Of a stretch of 64,000 nucleotides of DNA, positions 36,686 through 45,682 are shown piece by piece. The notes beneath the pieces were generated by a model. It was not told the origin of the DNA. It saw nothing but the letters and a program-made list of their open reading frames with translations, and did no database searches. The stretch covers positions 124,001 through 188,000 of the forward strand of contig NZ_BBMC01000005.1 of assembly GCF_000971255.1 (NCBI RefSeq), read 5' to 3'. The DNA comes from Demequina rhizosphaerae. GTDB lineage: Bacteria; Actinomycetota; Actinomycetes; Actinomycetales; Demequinaceae. Positions within the stretch are counted from its first letter, which is position 1. Each line of letters starts with the position of its first letter. Made by a program: the position numbers and the translations under genes.

Positions 36686-37882
36686 GTGCGCGCACTCCTT
36701 CTAGAGAACCTCTCCGTCAAGGCCACCGAGATCCTCGAGGCCTCCGGGATCGACGTCGAGAACCACGGCGGAGCCATGGACGAGGACGAGCTCATCGAGG
36801 CCCTCCAGGGGGTCCAGCTCCTCGGCATCCGCTCGAAGACGATGCTCACCGAGCGCGTCATCGACGCCTGTCCCGACCTCATCGCGGTGGGCGCGTTCTC
36901 GATCGGCACCAACCAGATCGACCTCGCCCACGCCGCCCGCAAGGGCATCGCGGCCTTCAACGCGCCGTTCTCCAACACCCGCTCGGTGGTCGAGATGGCC
37001 GTGTCCGAGATGATCTCGCTCACCCGTCGCCTGCCCGACCACAACCGCAGCCTCCACGAGGGCGTGTGGTCGAAGTCGGCGTCGGGCGCGCACGAGATCC
37101 GTGGCCGCACCCTCGGCATCGTCGGCTACGGCAACATCGGCTCGCAGCTGTCCGTCATCGCCGAGGCCCTCGGCATGAACGTGATCTTCTACGACAGCGC
37201 GGAGAAGCTCGCGCTGGGCAACGCCACCCCGATGCCGTCGCTGCAGGCCCTGCTGTCCGAGGCGGACGTCGTCACGCTGCACGTCGACGGCCGCAGCGGC
37301 AACCGCGGCTTCTTCGGCGCCGAGCAGTTCGCGACCATGAAGGACGGCGCGATCTTCCTCAACCTGTCCCGCGGCTTCATCGTCGACCTCGAGGCCCTCA
37401 AGGCGGGCCTCGAGTCGGGCGCGATCGGCGGCGCCGCCGTCGACGTCTTCCCGGACGAACCCAAGAAGACGGGCGACCCGTTCGAGTCGCCCCTCCAGAA
37501 CATGCCGAACGTCATCCTCACGCCGCACATCGGCGGGTCCACCGAGGAGGCGCAGCGGGACATCGGCATCTTCGTCGCGACGCGTCTGCGCGACTACGTG
37601 AACCACGCGTCCACGTCGCTCAGCGTGAACCTCCCCAACCTCTCGCTCGACCAGGTCCAGGGCTCGCACCGCGTCGCCCACCTGCACGAGAACATCCCCG
37701 GCGTGCTCGCCGCGGTCAACCAGGTCTTCGCCGCCCACAACGTCAACATCGACGCTCAGCTCCTCGGCACGCGCGGCGAGCTCGGCTACGTGGTGACGGA
37801 CGTGGCGTCGGGCCTCGACAAGGACGCGGTGGAGGCTCTGTCGAGCATGCCCGGCACCGTGCGTCTGCGGGTGCTCTCATAA
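36686..37882 (+). CDS. serA: D-3-phosphoglycerate dehydrogenase SerA
   Basis: Protein of 398 residues, the short type with one ACT domain, like the 410-residue E. coli enzyme. NAD-binding motif GIVGYGNIGSQL; catalytic Arg in NLSRGFIVD, Glu in DVFPDEP, His in LTPHIGGST. The ACT domain at about 325-398 (LHENIPGVLAAVNQVFAAHN) suggests serine feedback. It catalyses the first step of serine synthesis. GTG at 36686 has no ribosome-binding site, with GATAGC just before it, so the message may be leaderless. Many Actinobacteria instead carry a longer two-domain SerA. Confidence 0.95.
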   Translation: MRALLLENLSVKATEILEASGIDVENHGGAMDEDELIEALQGVQLLGIRSKTMLTERVIDACPDLIAVGAFSIGTNQIDLAHAARKGIAAFNAPFSNTRSVVEMAVSEMISLTRRLPDHNRSLHEGVWSKSASGAHEIRGRTLGIVGYGNIGSQLSVIAEALGMNVIFYDSAEKLALGNATPMPSLQALLSEADVVTLHVDGRSGNRGFFGAEQFATMKDGAIFLNLSRGFIVDLEALKAGLESGAIGGAAVDVFPDEPKKTGDPFESPLQNMPNVILTPHIGGSTEEAQRDIGIFVATRLRDYVNHASTSLSVNLPNLSLDQVQGSHRVAHLHENIPGVLAAVNQVFAAHNVNIDAQLLGTRGELGYVVTDVASGLDKDAVEALSSMPGTVRLRVLS

Positions 37883-37887
37883 ACGCC

Positions 37888-39600
37888 ATGGATTCCACCG
37901 ACGCCGTCCCCTTCGCGGAGCTCGGGCTTCCCGACGAGCTCGTCGAGGCGCTGGAGCGCCACGACATCGTCACGGCCTTCCCCATCCAGGCGGCGACCAT
38001 CGCCGATGCGCTGGCGGGCAAGGACGTGCTGGGCAAGGCCCGGACGGGCTCGGGCAAGACGCTCGGCTTCGGCCTGCCCGCGATCGTGCGCCTCGCCGCG
38101 GGGCCGCGCCCCGCCAAGCGTCGCCCGCGTGCGATCGTGCTCGTGCCGACGCGCGAGCTCGGCATGCAGGTGTCCGACGCGCTCGAGCCGTACGCGCACT
38201 CCATGCACGTGTCGCTCAAGCTCGTCGCGGGCGGCCTGTCGATGTCGAAGCAGGTCCAGGCGCTCGAGCGCGGCGTGCACCTCGTGGTCGCGACCCCGGG
38301 CCGCATGGCCGACCTCGTGCGCAACGGCCACGCCGACCTGTCCGAGCTCGAGCTCATCGTCATGGACGAGGCCGACCACATGGCCGACATGGGCTTCATG
38401 GACGAGATCACCGAGATCCTCGCGGGCGTGCCGGAGGGCGGCCAGCGCCTGCTGTTCTCGGCGACGCTGGACGGCGACGTCGACCGCCTCGTGAAGCAGT
38501 ACATGCACGACCCCGTCACGCACGACGTCACCGGCGGCGACGACCAGCCCGCGACGATGCGCCACGTCGTGCTCAACGTGCCGCCGAACGCGAAGTACCA
38601 GATCGCGACCCGCATCGCCGCGCGCGAGGGCCGCACCATCGTGTTCGTGCGCACCAAGCTGGCGACCGAGCGCATCGCCGAGGAGATGCGCGAGGCGGGC
38701 GTGCTCGCCCTCGCGATCCACGGCGACCGCTCGCAGGCGGAGCGCAACTTCGCGATCAGCGCGTTCCGCGCGGGGGACGTGCCCGTCCTCGTGGCGACCG
38801 ACGTCGCCGCTCGCGGCATCCACGTCGACCACGTCGACCTCGTGATGCAGATCGACCCGCCGGCCGACCACAAGGACTACACGCACCGCTCGGGCCGCAC
38901 CGCGCGCGCCGGCGAGGAGGGCCTCGTCGTCACGCTGGTCCTCCCCCACCAGCGCCGCTCGACGGACCGCATGCTCGAGCGCGCGGGCGTCGACGTCACG
39001 TTCCGCAAGGTGCGCGGCGAGGACGCGGAGTCGCTCGCCATGGTCGACGAGCTCACCGGCGGCCGCGAGCCGTCGTGGGAGCCGGTCCGCGAGCCCCGTC
39101 CGCAGCGCCCCGAGCGCCGCGGCAGGTACGAGCGTCCCGGTCGGGGCGACCGTCCCGGACGCGGCGGCGACCGCGGCGGCCGGAACGAGCGCCGCTGGGA
39201 GGAGCGTCCGCCGCGCAAGTGGGACCGCGACGAGCGTCCCCGTCGTGACGACCGTCCGCGCCGCGACGACTCGCGCGCCGACGACATGATGGCCGCGCAG
39301 CAGCGCATGGAGGAGCGTCTCGCCCGCATCGAGCGCGACCTCGCGGACCGCGAGGCGGCGCTGTCGGCCCGCGAGGGCCGGCTGGCCGAGCGCGAGGCGC
39401 AGATGGACGACCGTGGCTCGCGCCGCTTCGACGACCGCTCGGGCAAGCACGGCAAGGGCGGCTACGACAAGGGCGCGCGCAAGGGCCGCGACGGCGACAA
39501 GCCGTACGGCAAGGGCGACAAGCCCTACGGCAAGAAGCCGGGCAAGGGCGGCTACGACAGCTCTACTCGGAAGCCTCGGAAGCCGAAGAGCGGGCGCTAG
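37888..39600 (+). CDS. DEAD-box RNA helicase with Arg/Gly/Lys-rich tail
   Basis: Protein of 570 residues. Motifs: ARTGSGKT (51-58), [51 protein letters not shown] and [10 protein letters not shown]. The C-terminal 170 residues are charged repeats of Arg, Asp and Gly followed by [24 protein letters not shown] sequence, probably an RNA-binding disordered tail. Likely role is RNA remodelling in ribosome assembly or decay, by family. It starts 5 bp after serA. Its 3' end overlaps the converging nrdR gene by 38 bp. Confidence 0.93.
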   Translation: MDSTDAVPFAELGLPDELVEALERHDIVTAFPIQAATIADALAGKDVLGKARTGSGKTLGFGLPAIVRLAAGPRPAKRRPRAIVLVPTRELGMQVSDALEPYAHSMHVSLKLVAGGLSMSKQVQALERGVHLVVATPGRMADLVRNGHADLSELELIVMDEADHMADMGFMDEITEILAGVPEGGQRLLFSATLDGDVDRLVKQYMHDPVTHDVTGGDDQPATMRHVVLNVPPNAKYQIATRIAAREGRTIVFVRTKLATERIAEEMREAGVLALAIHGDRSQAERNFAISAFRAGDVPVLVATDVAARGIHVDHVDLVMQIDPPADHKDYTHRSGRTARAGEEGLVVTLVLPHQRRSTDRMLERAGVDVTFRKVRGEDAESLAMVDELTGGREPSWEPVREPRPQRPERRGRYERPGRGDRPGRGGDRGGRNERRWEERPPRKWDRDERPRRDDRPRRDDSRADDMMAAQQRMEERLARIERDLADREAALSAREGRLAEREAQMDDRGSRRFDDRSGKHGKGGYDKGARKGRDGDKPYGKGDKPYGKKPGKGGYDSSTRKPRKPKSGR

Positions 39601-40048
39601 CCGCGTCCTCCTCGCGGAGGCGGGCGATCGCGGCCTCGAAGTCGTCGAGGGTGTCGAAGGCCTGGTAGACGCTCGCGAAGCGGAGGTAGGCGATCTCGTC
39701 GAGGTCCCTCAGGGGCGGCAGGATCGCGAGGCCGACGTCGAGCGCGTTGACCTCCGCCTGACCGCTCGCGCGGACCGTCTCCTCGACCTTCTGCGCGAGC
39801 AGGGCGAGGTCGTCGTCGCTGACGGGACGTCCCTGGCACGCCTTCTTCACGCCGGACACGATCTTGTCGCGGCTGAAGGGCTCCGTCACGCCGTTGCGCT
39901 TGGCCACCGACAGGCTCGCGGTCTCGACCGTGGTGAAGCGCCGGCCGCACGCCGGGCATTCGCGGCGGCGGCGGATCGACGAGCCGTCGTCCGCGGTGCG
40001 CGAGTCCACCACGCGGGAGTCCGGGTTCCTGCAGAACGGGCAGTGCAT
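39563..40048 (-). CDS. nrdR: Transcriptional repressor NrdR
   Basis: Protein of 161 residues. The N-terminal zinc ribbon has MHCPFC and [12 protein letters not shown] (Cys3, Cys6, Cys31, Cys34). An ATP-cone follows (about 46-136) with [14 protein letters not shown] and [15 protein letters not shown]. NrdR represses ribonucleotide reductase genes according to ATP/dATP state; no nrd gene is in the window. ATG at 40048 gives the invariant N-terminus. It is next to lexA as in many Actinobacteria. Confidence 0.97.
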   Translation of the reverse strand: MHCPFCRNPDSRVVDSRTADDGSSIRRRRECPACGRRFTTVETASLSVAKRNGVTEPFSRDKIVSGVKKACQGRPVSDDDLALLAQKVEETVRASGQAEVNALDVGLAILPPLRDLDEIAYLRFASVYQAFDTLDDFEAAIARLREEDAASARSSASEASE

Positions 40049-40130
40049 GCGATCACTTTGCCACGAAGCGCCGTGCCCGCCCAACACGCGCGCCGCACGG
40101 GACGCCCGACCGCGGACGCCCCCGTCGTCG

Positions 40131-40445
40131 TCACTCGACGGGCAGGTAGAGCTGCTCCCCCGCCATCAGCGCGGTGTCGGCCATCGCGTTGAGGTGCTGG
40201 ATGTCGAGCATGGTGTCGCGGACGTCGTCGCCCGCGGGGGTGAGGGACGCGGCGATGTCCCACAGCGTCTCGCCGGTGCCGACCGTGTACACGTCGACCG
40301 CGACCGGCTCGACCGGCCCGTCGGACGCGAACGCCTGCGGCCCGACCACCGCGGCCCCGACGAGCAGCGCCGTCACCGCCAGGATGCGGCCGGTGCGGGT
40401 GCGCCGGGCCCGGGCCTCGGCGGTCTGCGGTGCGTAGATGCTCAT
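40131..40445 (-). CDS. SOS-controlled LysM protein, likely cell-division suppressor (YneA/DivS/ChiZ-like)
   Basis: Protein of 104 residues. A basic N-terminus and one transmembrane helix (about 20-41) precede a LysM domain (about 50-102) with [20 protein letters not shown] and [20 protein letters not shown]. Small membrane LysM proteins divergent from lexA are SOS-induced division inhibitors in Bacillus (YneA), Corynebacterium (DivS) and Mycobacterium (Rv2719c/ChiZ). Two SOS boxes lie directly upstream. The sequences are too diverged to assign a name, but topology, position and operators agree. Confidence 0.85.
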   Translation of the reverse strand: MSIYAPQTAEARARRTRTGRILAVTALLVGAAVVGPQAFASDGPVEPVAVDVYTVGTGETLWDIAASLTPAGDDVRDTMLDIQHLNAMADTALMAGEQLYLPVE

Positions 40446-40460
40446 CTCTGCCTCCTCGAT

Positions 40461-40492
40461 TCGAACAGGTGTTCTATCGAACGTGTGTTCTA
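40461..40492. promoter_or_regulatory. Two adjacent SOS boxes (LexA sites)
   Basis: TCGAACAGGTGTTCTA (40461-40476) and TCGAACGTGTGTTCTA (40477-40492) abut with no gap. Both match the Gram-positive/actinobacterial consensus TCGAAC-N4-GTTCGA at 11 of 12 fixed positions. They start just downstream of the -10 of the LysM gene and would block its transcription. Confidence 0.92.
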
Positions 40493-40521
40493 GTTGTAGC
40501 ACCGTGCTCCGACACTGACAA
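40493..40521 (-). promoter_or_regulatory. Promoter of the LysM gene
   Basis: On the minus strand TTGTCA (40521-40516), 17-bp spacer, TACAAC (40498-40493). The start point would fall inside the paired SOS boxes. Confidence 0.65.
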
Positions 40522-40528
40522 GACACGC

Positions 40529-40544
40529 TCGAACATATGTTTGA
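40529..40544. promoter_or_regulatory. SOS box of lexA
   Basis: TCGAACATATGTTTGA, one mismatch from the palindromic consensus. It overlaps the -35 element of the lexA promoter (TTGATT 40541-40546, 17 bp, TAGCGT 40564-40569), giving autoregulation. Confidence 0.88.
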
Positions 40545-40569
40545 TTTCCACCAGGGATTGCCCTAGCGT
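40541..40569 (+). promoter_or_regulatory. Promoter of lexA
   Basis: TTGATT, 17-bp spacer, TAGCGT. A leader of about 45 bases follows to the ATG at 40623, with GGGAGG as ribosome-binding site. Confidence 0.6.
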
Positions 40570-40622
40570 CGTGAGACAAGAGGACCACCGGGGTCTGACA
40601 TCCACCTGACGGGAGGCCAGGG

Positions 40623-41369
40623 ATGACGCAGCAGGGCGCGGGACGCGGCGAGGGTCGGGAGGCGCAGCCGGCCGGTGCGACCGTGCACGAGCTGCGGGAT
40701 CCCGCGACCGGCCTCACCGCCCGCCAGCGGGCGGTCGTCGACTTCATCCGGGCCACCGTGCTCGAGCGGGGCTACCCGCCGTCGATGCGAGAGATCGGCG
40801 ACGCCGTCGGCCTCACGTCGCCGTCCTCCGTCAAGCACCAGCTCACCGCGCTCGAGGCGAAGGGCGTGCTCCGGCGCGACCCGCACCGCCCGCGCGCGAT
40901 CGAGGTCGTGCTCCCGGGCGAGCAGCCCGCCGAGGCCGCGGCGCCCGCCGCCCCCGAGACGCCCGCGGTCCCCGCATCTTCCGGCGACGAGGGCGCCGTC
41001 CACATGGTCCCGCTCGTCGGCCGCATCGCGGCCGGTGGCCCGATCCTCGCCGAGCAGGAGGTCGAGGACACCTTCGCGCTCCCCCGCCAGCTCACGGGCG
41101 ACGGCGAGCTGTTCATGCTCCAGGTCTCCGGCGACTCGATGATCGACGCCGCGATCTGCGACGGCGACTGGGTGGTGGTGCGCCGTCAGAACAGCGCCGA
41201 CAACGGGGACATCGTCGCCGCGCTCCTCGACGACGAGGCGACCGTCAAGACCTTCCGCCGCAAGGACGGCCAGGTGTGGCTCATGCCGCACAACCCGGCC
41301 TACACGCCCATCGACGGCACGCACGCGCGCGTCATGGGCAAGGTCGTCTCGGTCCTGCGCCGCGTCTGA
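40623..41369 (+). CDS. lexA: SOS repressor LexA
   Basis: Protein of 248 residues. The winged-helix domain (about 28-98) has [35 protein letters not shown] and [14 protein letters not shown]. The autocleavage site is Ala137-Gly138 (RIAAGGPI). The serine of GDSM (Ser172) and Lys209 of ATVKTF form the peptidase dyad. An Ala/Pro/Glu linker joins the domains. It represses the LysM gene and recA in this window, both with matching boxes. Confidence 0.98.
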   Translation: MTQQGAGRGEGREAQPAGATVHELRDPATGLTARQRAVVDFIRATVLERGYPPSMREIGDAVGLTSPSSVKHQLTALEAKGVLRRDPHRPRAIEVVLPGEQPAEAAAPAAPETPAVPASSGDEGAVHMVPLVGRIAAGGPILAEQEVEDTFALPRQLTGDGELFMLQVSGDSMIDAAICDGDWVVVRRQNSADNGDIVAALLDDEATVKTFRRKDGQVWLMPHNPAYTPIDGTHARVMGKVVSVLRRV

Positions 41370-41375
41370 CGGGGT

Positions 41376-41404
41376 GACGGGACCGGCGCCCGCATCGTCC
41401 CGTC
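41376..41404. terminator. Convergent terminator hairpin after lexA, carrying a GGACGATGCG copy
   Basis: GACGGGAC (41376-41383) pairs with GTCCCGTC (41397-41404), loop 13 bases. It lies in the 48-bp gap between lexA (plus) and the dinG-like gene (minus). The minus-strand decamer at 41391-41400 forms part of the downstream stem. Confidence 0.6.
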
Positions 41405-41417
41405 GCGCCTTTCTCGG

Positions 41418-43334
41418 CTAGGACGCGGCGAGCCTCCGCAGCGCCCCCAGCGCCACCTCGCGGTCGGTGGTGGGCCACAGGTCGGGCATCGAGCGGGCGA
41501 GGAATCCCCCGTAGCGCGCGGTCGCGAGGCGCGGGTCGAGCACGGCCACGACGCCGCGGTCCGAGCTCGCACGGATGAGCCGGCCCGCGCCCTGCGCGAG
41601 CAGCAGCGCCGCGTGGGTCGCGGACACCGCCATGAAGCCGTTCCCGCCGCCAGCGGCGACCGCCTCGGTGCGCGCCTGCGCGACGGGCTCGTCGGGGCGC
41701 GGGAACGGGATGCGGTCGATCACGACGAGGCTCGCGGTGCGGCCCGGCACGTCGATGCCCTGCCACAGCGACGTCGACCCGAAGAGGCACGCGGACTCGT
41801 CCTCGGCGAAGCGCTTGACGAGCGTCGGCAGCTGGTCGTCGAGCTGGTAGAGCACCGGCACGTCGAGCCGCTCGCGCATCGCCTCGGTCGCGGCCTGCGC
41901 GGCCTTGTGCGAGGAGAACAGCCCGAGCGTGCGCCCGCCGGCCGCCCCGATGAGCGCCGCGAGCTCGTCGAGCGCCTCCTCCGAGATGCCGCCCATGCCG
42001 GGCTTGGGCAGGTGCTTGGCGACGTAGAGGATGCCCTGCTTGGGGTAGTCGAACGGGCTGCCGGCGTCGAGGGTGGTGGCGTGGTCGACGCCGAGGTGGC
42101 GCGAGATCGCGCCGAAGTCGCCGCCGAGCGCGAGGGTCGCCGAGGTCATGACGGACGCCTTCTCGTCGAGCAGCTTCTCGCGGATAAGGCCCGCGACGTC
42201 GAGGGGCGCGGCGACGATGCGCTCGGGCACCGGGGCGTCGTAGTCGCCGTCGCGCGGCGCGAGCCAGATGACGTAGCGGCCGTGCTCACCCTGGAGCTCC
42301 TCGCACACGTCGACGATCGTGCCGAGCGACGCGCTCGCGACCTTGCCGCCGGCGCCGAGCTCCTCGGAGCGCTTGGTGATCTCGGACACGAGCGCGCGGG
42401 CGGCGGCGCGCACCTCCTCGACCGCCATGGCGAGCGCGTCGGGCAGGCCGAGCCGGAGGCGGCCGGGAGAGCAGTCGCCGAGGGCGCCGTCGAGGTGGCG
42501 GGCGGCGCGGTCCAGGTCCTCGGAGACGATGCCGCAGCGGCGGGCGTCGCGCGCGGCGCGGTCGACGGCGATCACGGTGAGCTCGTGGGTGGCCGACGAG
42601 GTGATGCGGGAGACGAGCTCGTGCGCCTCGTCCACGATGAGGACGCTGTGGTCGCCGAGCATGTCGTGCCCGGTCGCCTGCACGCCCAGCACGGCGTGGT
42701 TGGTGACGACCACGTGGGCCTTCGCGGCGGACTCGCGGGAGCGCTGGGAGAAGCACTCGGCGAGAGCCGGGCACTTCGACTCGAGGCACTCGCGCCCGGT
42801 GACCGATACCTGCGCCCATGCGCGGCCGCTCACGCCGGGCACGAGGTCGTCGCGGTCGCCCGTGTCGGTCTCGTCGGCCCACTCGTTGAGCCGCAGCACC
42901 TCGCGGCCGAGCTCGCTCGTGGGGCCGAGCGGCAGCATGTCGTCGTCCGTGTCGTCGGGGTAGCCGCCGGCCATCTTGTGGACGCACAGGTAGTTGCCGC
43001 GGCCCTTGAGCAGCGCGATACGGGCGCGCTGGCCCAGGGCGGGCTCGAGGGCCTCCGCGACGAGCGGGAGGTCCTTGGTGAAGATCTGGCGCTGGAGCGC
43101 GAGGGTCGCGGTCGAGACCACGACCCGGCTGCCGGTGCGGACCGCGTGGGCGACCGCGGGCACGAGGTAGCCGAGCGACTTGCCCGTGCCTGTGCCGGCC
43201 TGGACGAGCGCGTGCTCGTCGCCGTGCAGCGCGTCCGCGACGGCACGGGCCATGAGGCGCTGGCCCTCGCGCGGCTCGCCGCCGAGCGCCCCGACGGCGC
43301 TCTCGAGCAGCGCGTCGGCGTCGTGCCCGCTCAC
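41418..43334 (-). CDS. dinG: ATP-dependent DNA helicase of the DinG/XPD family
   Basis: Protein of 638 residues. Walker A is QAGTGTGKSLGYLVP (45-59); DEAH box is LIVDEAHELV; FGSTSLWQGIDVPG and GAGRLIRASSDRGVVAVLDPR are late motifs. Four cysteines around GNYLCVHKM and GRECLESKCPALAEC could hold the Fe-S cluster of this family. No exonuclease domain, so it is the short YoaA/DinG type. GTG at 43334 shares GTGA with the hflX stop. No SOS box lies directly upstream. Confidence 0.9.
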   Translation of the reverse strand: MSGHDADALLESAVGALGGEPREGQRLMARAVADALHGDEHALVQAGTGTGKSLGYLVPAVAHAVRTGSRVVVSTATLALQRQIFTKDLPLVAEALEPALGQRARIALLKGRGNYLCVHKMAGGYPDDTDDDMLPLGPTSELGREVLRLNEWADETDTGDRDDLVPGVSGRAWAQVSVTGRECLESKCPALAECFSQRSRESAAKAHVVVTNHAVLGVQATGHDMLGDHSVLIVDEAHELVSRITSSATHELTVIAVDRAARDARRCGIVSEDLDRAARHLDGALGDCSPGRLRLGLPDALAMAVEEVRAAARALVSEITKRSEELGAGGKVASASLGTIVDVCEELQGEHGRYVIWLAPRDGDYDAPVPERIVAAPLDVAGLIREKLLDEKASVMTSATLALGGDFGAISRHLGVDHATTLDAGSPFDYPKQGILYVAKHLPKPGMGGISEEALDELAALIGAAGGRTLGLFSSHKAAQAATEAMRERLDVPVLYQLDDQLPTLVKRFAEDESACLFGSTSLWQGIDVPGRTASLVVIDRIPFPRPDEPVAQARTEAVAAGGGNGFMAVSATHAALLLAQGAGRLIRASSDRGVVAVLDPRLATARYGGFLARSMPDLWPTTDREVALGALRRLAAS

Positions 43335-44833
43335 ACGGAGGCCGAGGGGACGCCGGCCTCCTCGAGGCGCGCGGCCAGGCCCGCATCCACGAGCGCGGTG
43401 AGGTGGGTGCCCTCGGGCACGTGCGACTGCGCGAGCACCTCGCCGTGACGGTGCACCTCGCTCACGAGGTCGCCGCGCGTGTACGGCACGACGATGTCGA
43501 CGGTGACCTCGGGGCGCGGCAGCTCGCGGCCGATGAGCTCCATCAGCTCGTCGATGCCCGCGCCCGTGAGCGCGGACACCTCGATGGTGATCTCGCGGCG
43601 GCCGCGCAGGCGCATGAGCGTCTCGGGGTCGGCGATGTCCGCCTTGTTGAGGACGAGCACCTCCTTGACCTGGTCCGCGCCCGGCACGTCGGCCAGCACG
43701 TCGCGCACGGCGCGGATCTGGCTCTCCGGGTCGGGGTGCGACGCGTCGACGACGTGCAGCATGAGGTCTGCGTGCGCGACCTCCTCGAGCGTCGACGCGA
43801 AGGCGGCGACCAGCTGGTGCGGGAGGTTTCGGACGAAGCCGACCGTGTCCGACACGGTGAACTCGCGCCCGTCCGGGGTCTGCGAGCGGCGCACCGTCGG
43901 GTCGAGCGTGGCGAACAGGGCGTTCTCGACGAGCACGCCGGCGCCCGTGACGCGGTTGAGGATCGACGACTTGCCGGCGTTGGTGTAGCCCACGATCGCG
44001 ACGTTGGGCAGGCCCAGGCGCCGCTCGCGGCGCACCGCGCGCGCCGGCTCCATCGCCTTGATGTCGCGGCGCAGCTGCGCCATGCGGGTGTGGATGCGCC
44101 GGCGGTCGAGCTCGATCTTGGTCTCGCCGGGGCCGCGGGAGCCCATGCCCGCGCCGGCGCCGCCCACCTGGCCGCCCGCCTGGCGGGACATCGACTCGCC
44201 CCAGCCGCGCAGGCGCGGCAGCAGGTACTCGAGCTGTGCGAGCTCGACCTGCGCCTTGCCCTCCTTGGACTTGGCGTGCTGCGCGAAGATGTCGAGGATC
44301 AGCGCGGTGCGGTCGATCACCTTGACCTTGACGACGTCCTCGAGCGCGCGGCGCTGGCTGGGCGCGAGGTCGTCGTTGACGATGACGGTGTCCGCGCCGA
44401 CGGCGGCGACGATGTCGCACACCTCGCGCGCCTTGCCCTTGCCGATGTACGTGGCCGGGTCCGGGTGGGGCCGGCGCTGGAGCACGCCGTCGAGCACCTC
44501 GGAGCCCGCGGTCTCGGCGAGCGCGGCGAGCTCGCGCAGCCCGATCTCGGCGTCCTCGGCGGAGCCGTGCGACCACTGGCCCACGAGCACGACCTTCTCG
44601 AGGCGGAGCTGGCGGTACTCGACCTCGGTGATGTCCTCGAGCTCGGTCGACAGGTTGGCGACGCGGCGCAGCGCGGCGCGCTCCTCGCGGTCGTACTGGT
44701 CGCCGTCGTACTCGGTCGCGGCCGTGCCGCCCTCCGCGACGGCCGTGCCGGCGCGCGACAGCACCCGGTCGATCACCGCGTCGGCGCGGCTGGTCTCGGG
44801 CATGTCCTGGTCGTCTGCTGCTGTCTCGCTCAT
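43331..44833 (-). CDS. hflX: Ribosome-splitting GTPase HflX
   Basis: Protein of 500 residues. The N-terminal HflX domain has VVLVGQW, RRPHPDPATYIGKGK and VIVNDDLAPSQRRALE, then RGPGETKIELDRRRI. The G-domain motifs are GYTNAGKSSILN, DPTVRR, DTVGFVRNLPHQL and LNKAD. HflX splits stalled 70S ribosomes after stress. An acidic N-terminal extension of about 60 residues is usual in Actinobacteria. ATG at 44833. Confidence 0.95.
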   Translation of the reverse strand: MSETAADDQDMPETSRADAVIDRVLSRAGTAVAEGGTAATEYDGDQYDREERAALRRVANLSTELEDITEVEYRQLRLEKVVLVGQWSHGSAEDAEIGLRELAALAETAGSEVLDGVLQRRPHPDPATYIGKGKAREVCDIVAAVGADTVIVNDDLAPSQRRALEDVVKVKVIDRTALILDIFAQHAKSKEGKAQVELAQLEYLLPRLRGWGESMSRQAGGQVGGAGAGMGSRGPGETKIELDRRRIHTRMAQLRRDIKAMEPARAVRRERRLGLPNVAIVGYTNAGKSSILNRVTGAGVLVENALFATLDPTVRRSQTPDGREFTVSDTVGFVRNLPHQLVAAFASTLEEVAHADLMLHVVDASHPDPESQIRAVRDVLADVPGADQVKEVLVLNKADIADPETLMRLRGRREITIEVSALTGAGIDELMELIGRELPRPEVTVDIVVPYTRGDLVSEVHRHGEVLAQSHVPEGTHLTALVDAGLAARLEEAGVPSASV

Positions 44834-44893
44834 ACCCGTCCATTGTCTCACCCCCGTCCGACGGTTCCGCGCGGCGTGTGGAGGACGCCGGAG

Positions 44894-44940
44894 GGACGAT
44901 GCGCGGGCGCCGGCCCGGCGGGGATGCCGGCGGACGATGC
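44894..44940 (+). repeat. Paired decamer copies between hflX and the methyltransferase gene
   Basis: GGACGATGCG at 44894-44903 and a 9/10 copy, GGACGATGCa, at 44932-44940 lie in the 171-bp divergent intergenic region. A third GATGCGCGGG-like block follows at about 44959. No coding sequence overlaps them. Confidence 0.55.
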
Positions 44941-44991
44941 ACCGGACCCGGGTTGCCGATGCGCGGGACCCGCCCCGGCGCCGCGCGGCGA

Positions 44992-44997
44992 TACGCT
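44992..44997 (+). promoter_or_regulatory. Putative -10 element of a leaderless promoter
   Basis: TACGCT ends 7 bases before the GTG at 45005, and no ribosome-binding site is present. Confidence 0.45.
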
Positions 44998-45004
44998 CGG
45001 GGGC

Positions 45005-45592
45005 GTGAGCGAGGACCACTACTTCACCGCGCGCCCCGCGTCCGCCGACGAGCGCCGCACCATCCGCGTCACGCTCGCGGGACGCGAGCGCGACGTCGAG
45101 ACGGCGCCGGGGATCTTCTCCCCCGGCCACGTCGACCTCGGCACGCAGGTGCTGCTGCGCCAGGTGCCGGAGCCGCGCGGACGCGTCCTCGACATCGGCT
45201 GCGGCTGGGGCCCGATCGCGCTCGAGGCCGCGCTGCGCGGCGCATCGTCCGTCACCGCGGTGGACGTCAACGAGCGCGCGCTCGACCTGCTGCGCCGCAA
45301 CGCCGCCCGCCTGGGCGTCGCGGTGGAGGCGTCGCTGCCGGACGACGTGCCCGCGGACGCCGTGTTCGACACCATCTGGTCCAACCCGCCCATCCGCATC
45401 GGCAAGGATGCGCTCCACGCGCTGCTCGCGACCTGGCTGCCGCGGCTCGCTCCCGGGGGCGAGGCCTACCTCGTCGTCCAGAAGAACCTGGGCGCGGACT
45501 CGCTGGCGAAGTGGATCGCGGCGCAGGGCTGGGGCGCGGTCGAGAAGGTCGGCAGCTCGAAGGGCTTCCGGGTGCTGCGGATCTCCGCCTAA
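45005..45592 (+). CDS. Class I SAM-dependent methyltransferase (RsmC-like, small form)
   Basis: Protein of 195 residues. SAM motif VLDIGCGWGPIALEAAL, acidic loop AVDVNERALDLLRRNAARLG, and WSNPPIRIGKDALH, whose NPP motif marks N-methyltransferases of the RsmC/RlmG group. Only the C-terminal catalytic domain of RsmC is represented, as is normal in Actinobacteria. The target is probably guanine in rRNA, by inference. GTG start chosen by the leaderless -10 and conserved N-terminus DHYFTARPAS. Confidence 0.85.
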   Translation: MSEDHYFTARPASADERRTIRVTLAGRERDVETAPGIFSPGHVDLGTQVLLRQVPEPRGRVLDIGCGWGPIALEAALRGASSVTAVDVNERALDLLRRNAARLGVAVEASLPDDVPADAVFDTIWSNPPIRIGKDALHALLATWLPRLAPGGEAYLVVQKNLGADSLAKWIAAQGWGAVEKVGSSKGFRVLRISA

Positions 45593-45682
45593 CCTCCCGA
45601 GGACGGCCGGGAGCCGTGCCTCCGGCGCGGTCGGCGGTTCCGCGCCGCGCGCCCTGCAGCGCCGCGCCGCACGGCGCGCGCG

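Noticed and set aside
41418..43334. Direct SOS control of the dinG-like gene
   Set aside because: No TCGAAC-N4-GTTCGA site lies before it or before hflX, whose stop it overlaps; it appears to be expressed from the hflX transcript.
44878..45004. Small protein-coding gene between hflX and the methyltransferase gene
   Set aside because: Only short low-complexity frames are present; the region looks regulatory with repeats and a leaderless promoter.
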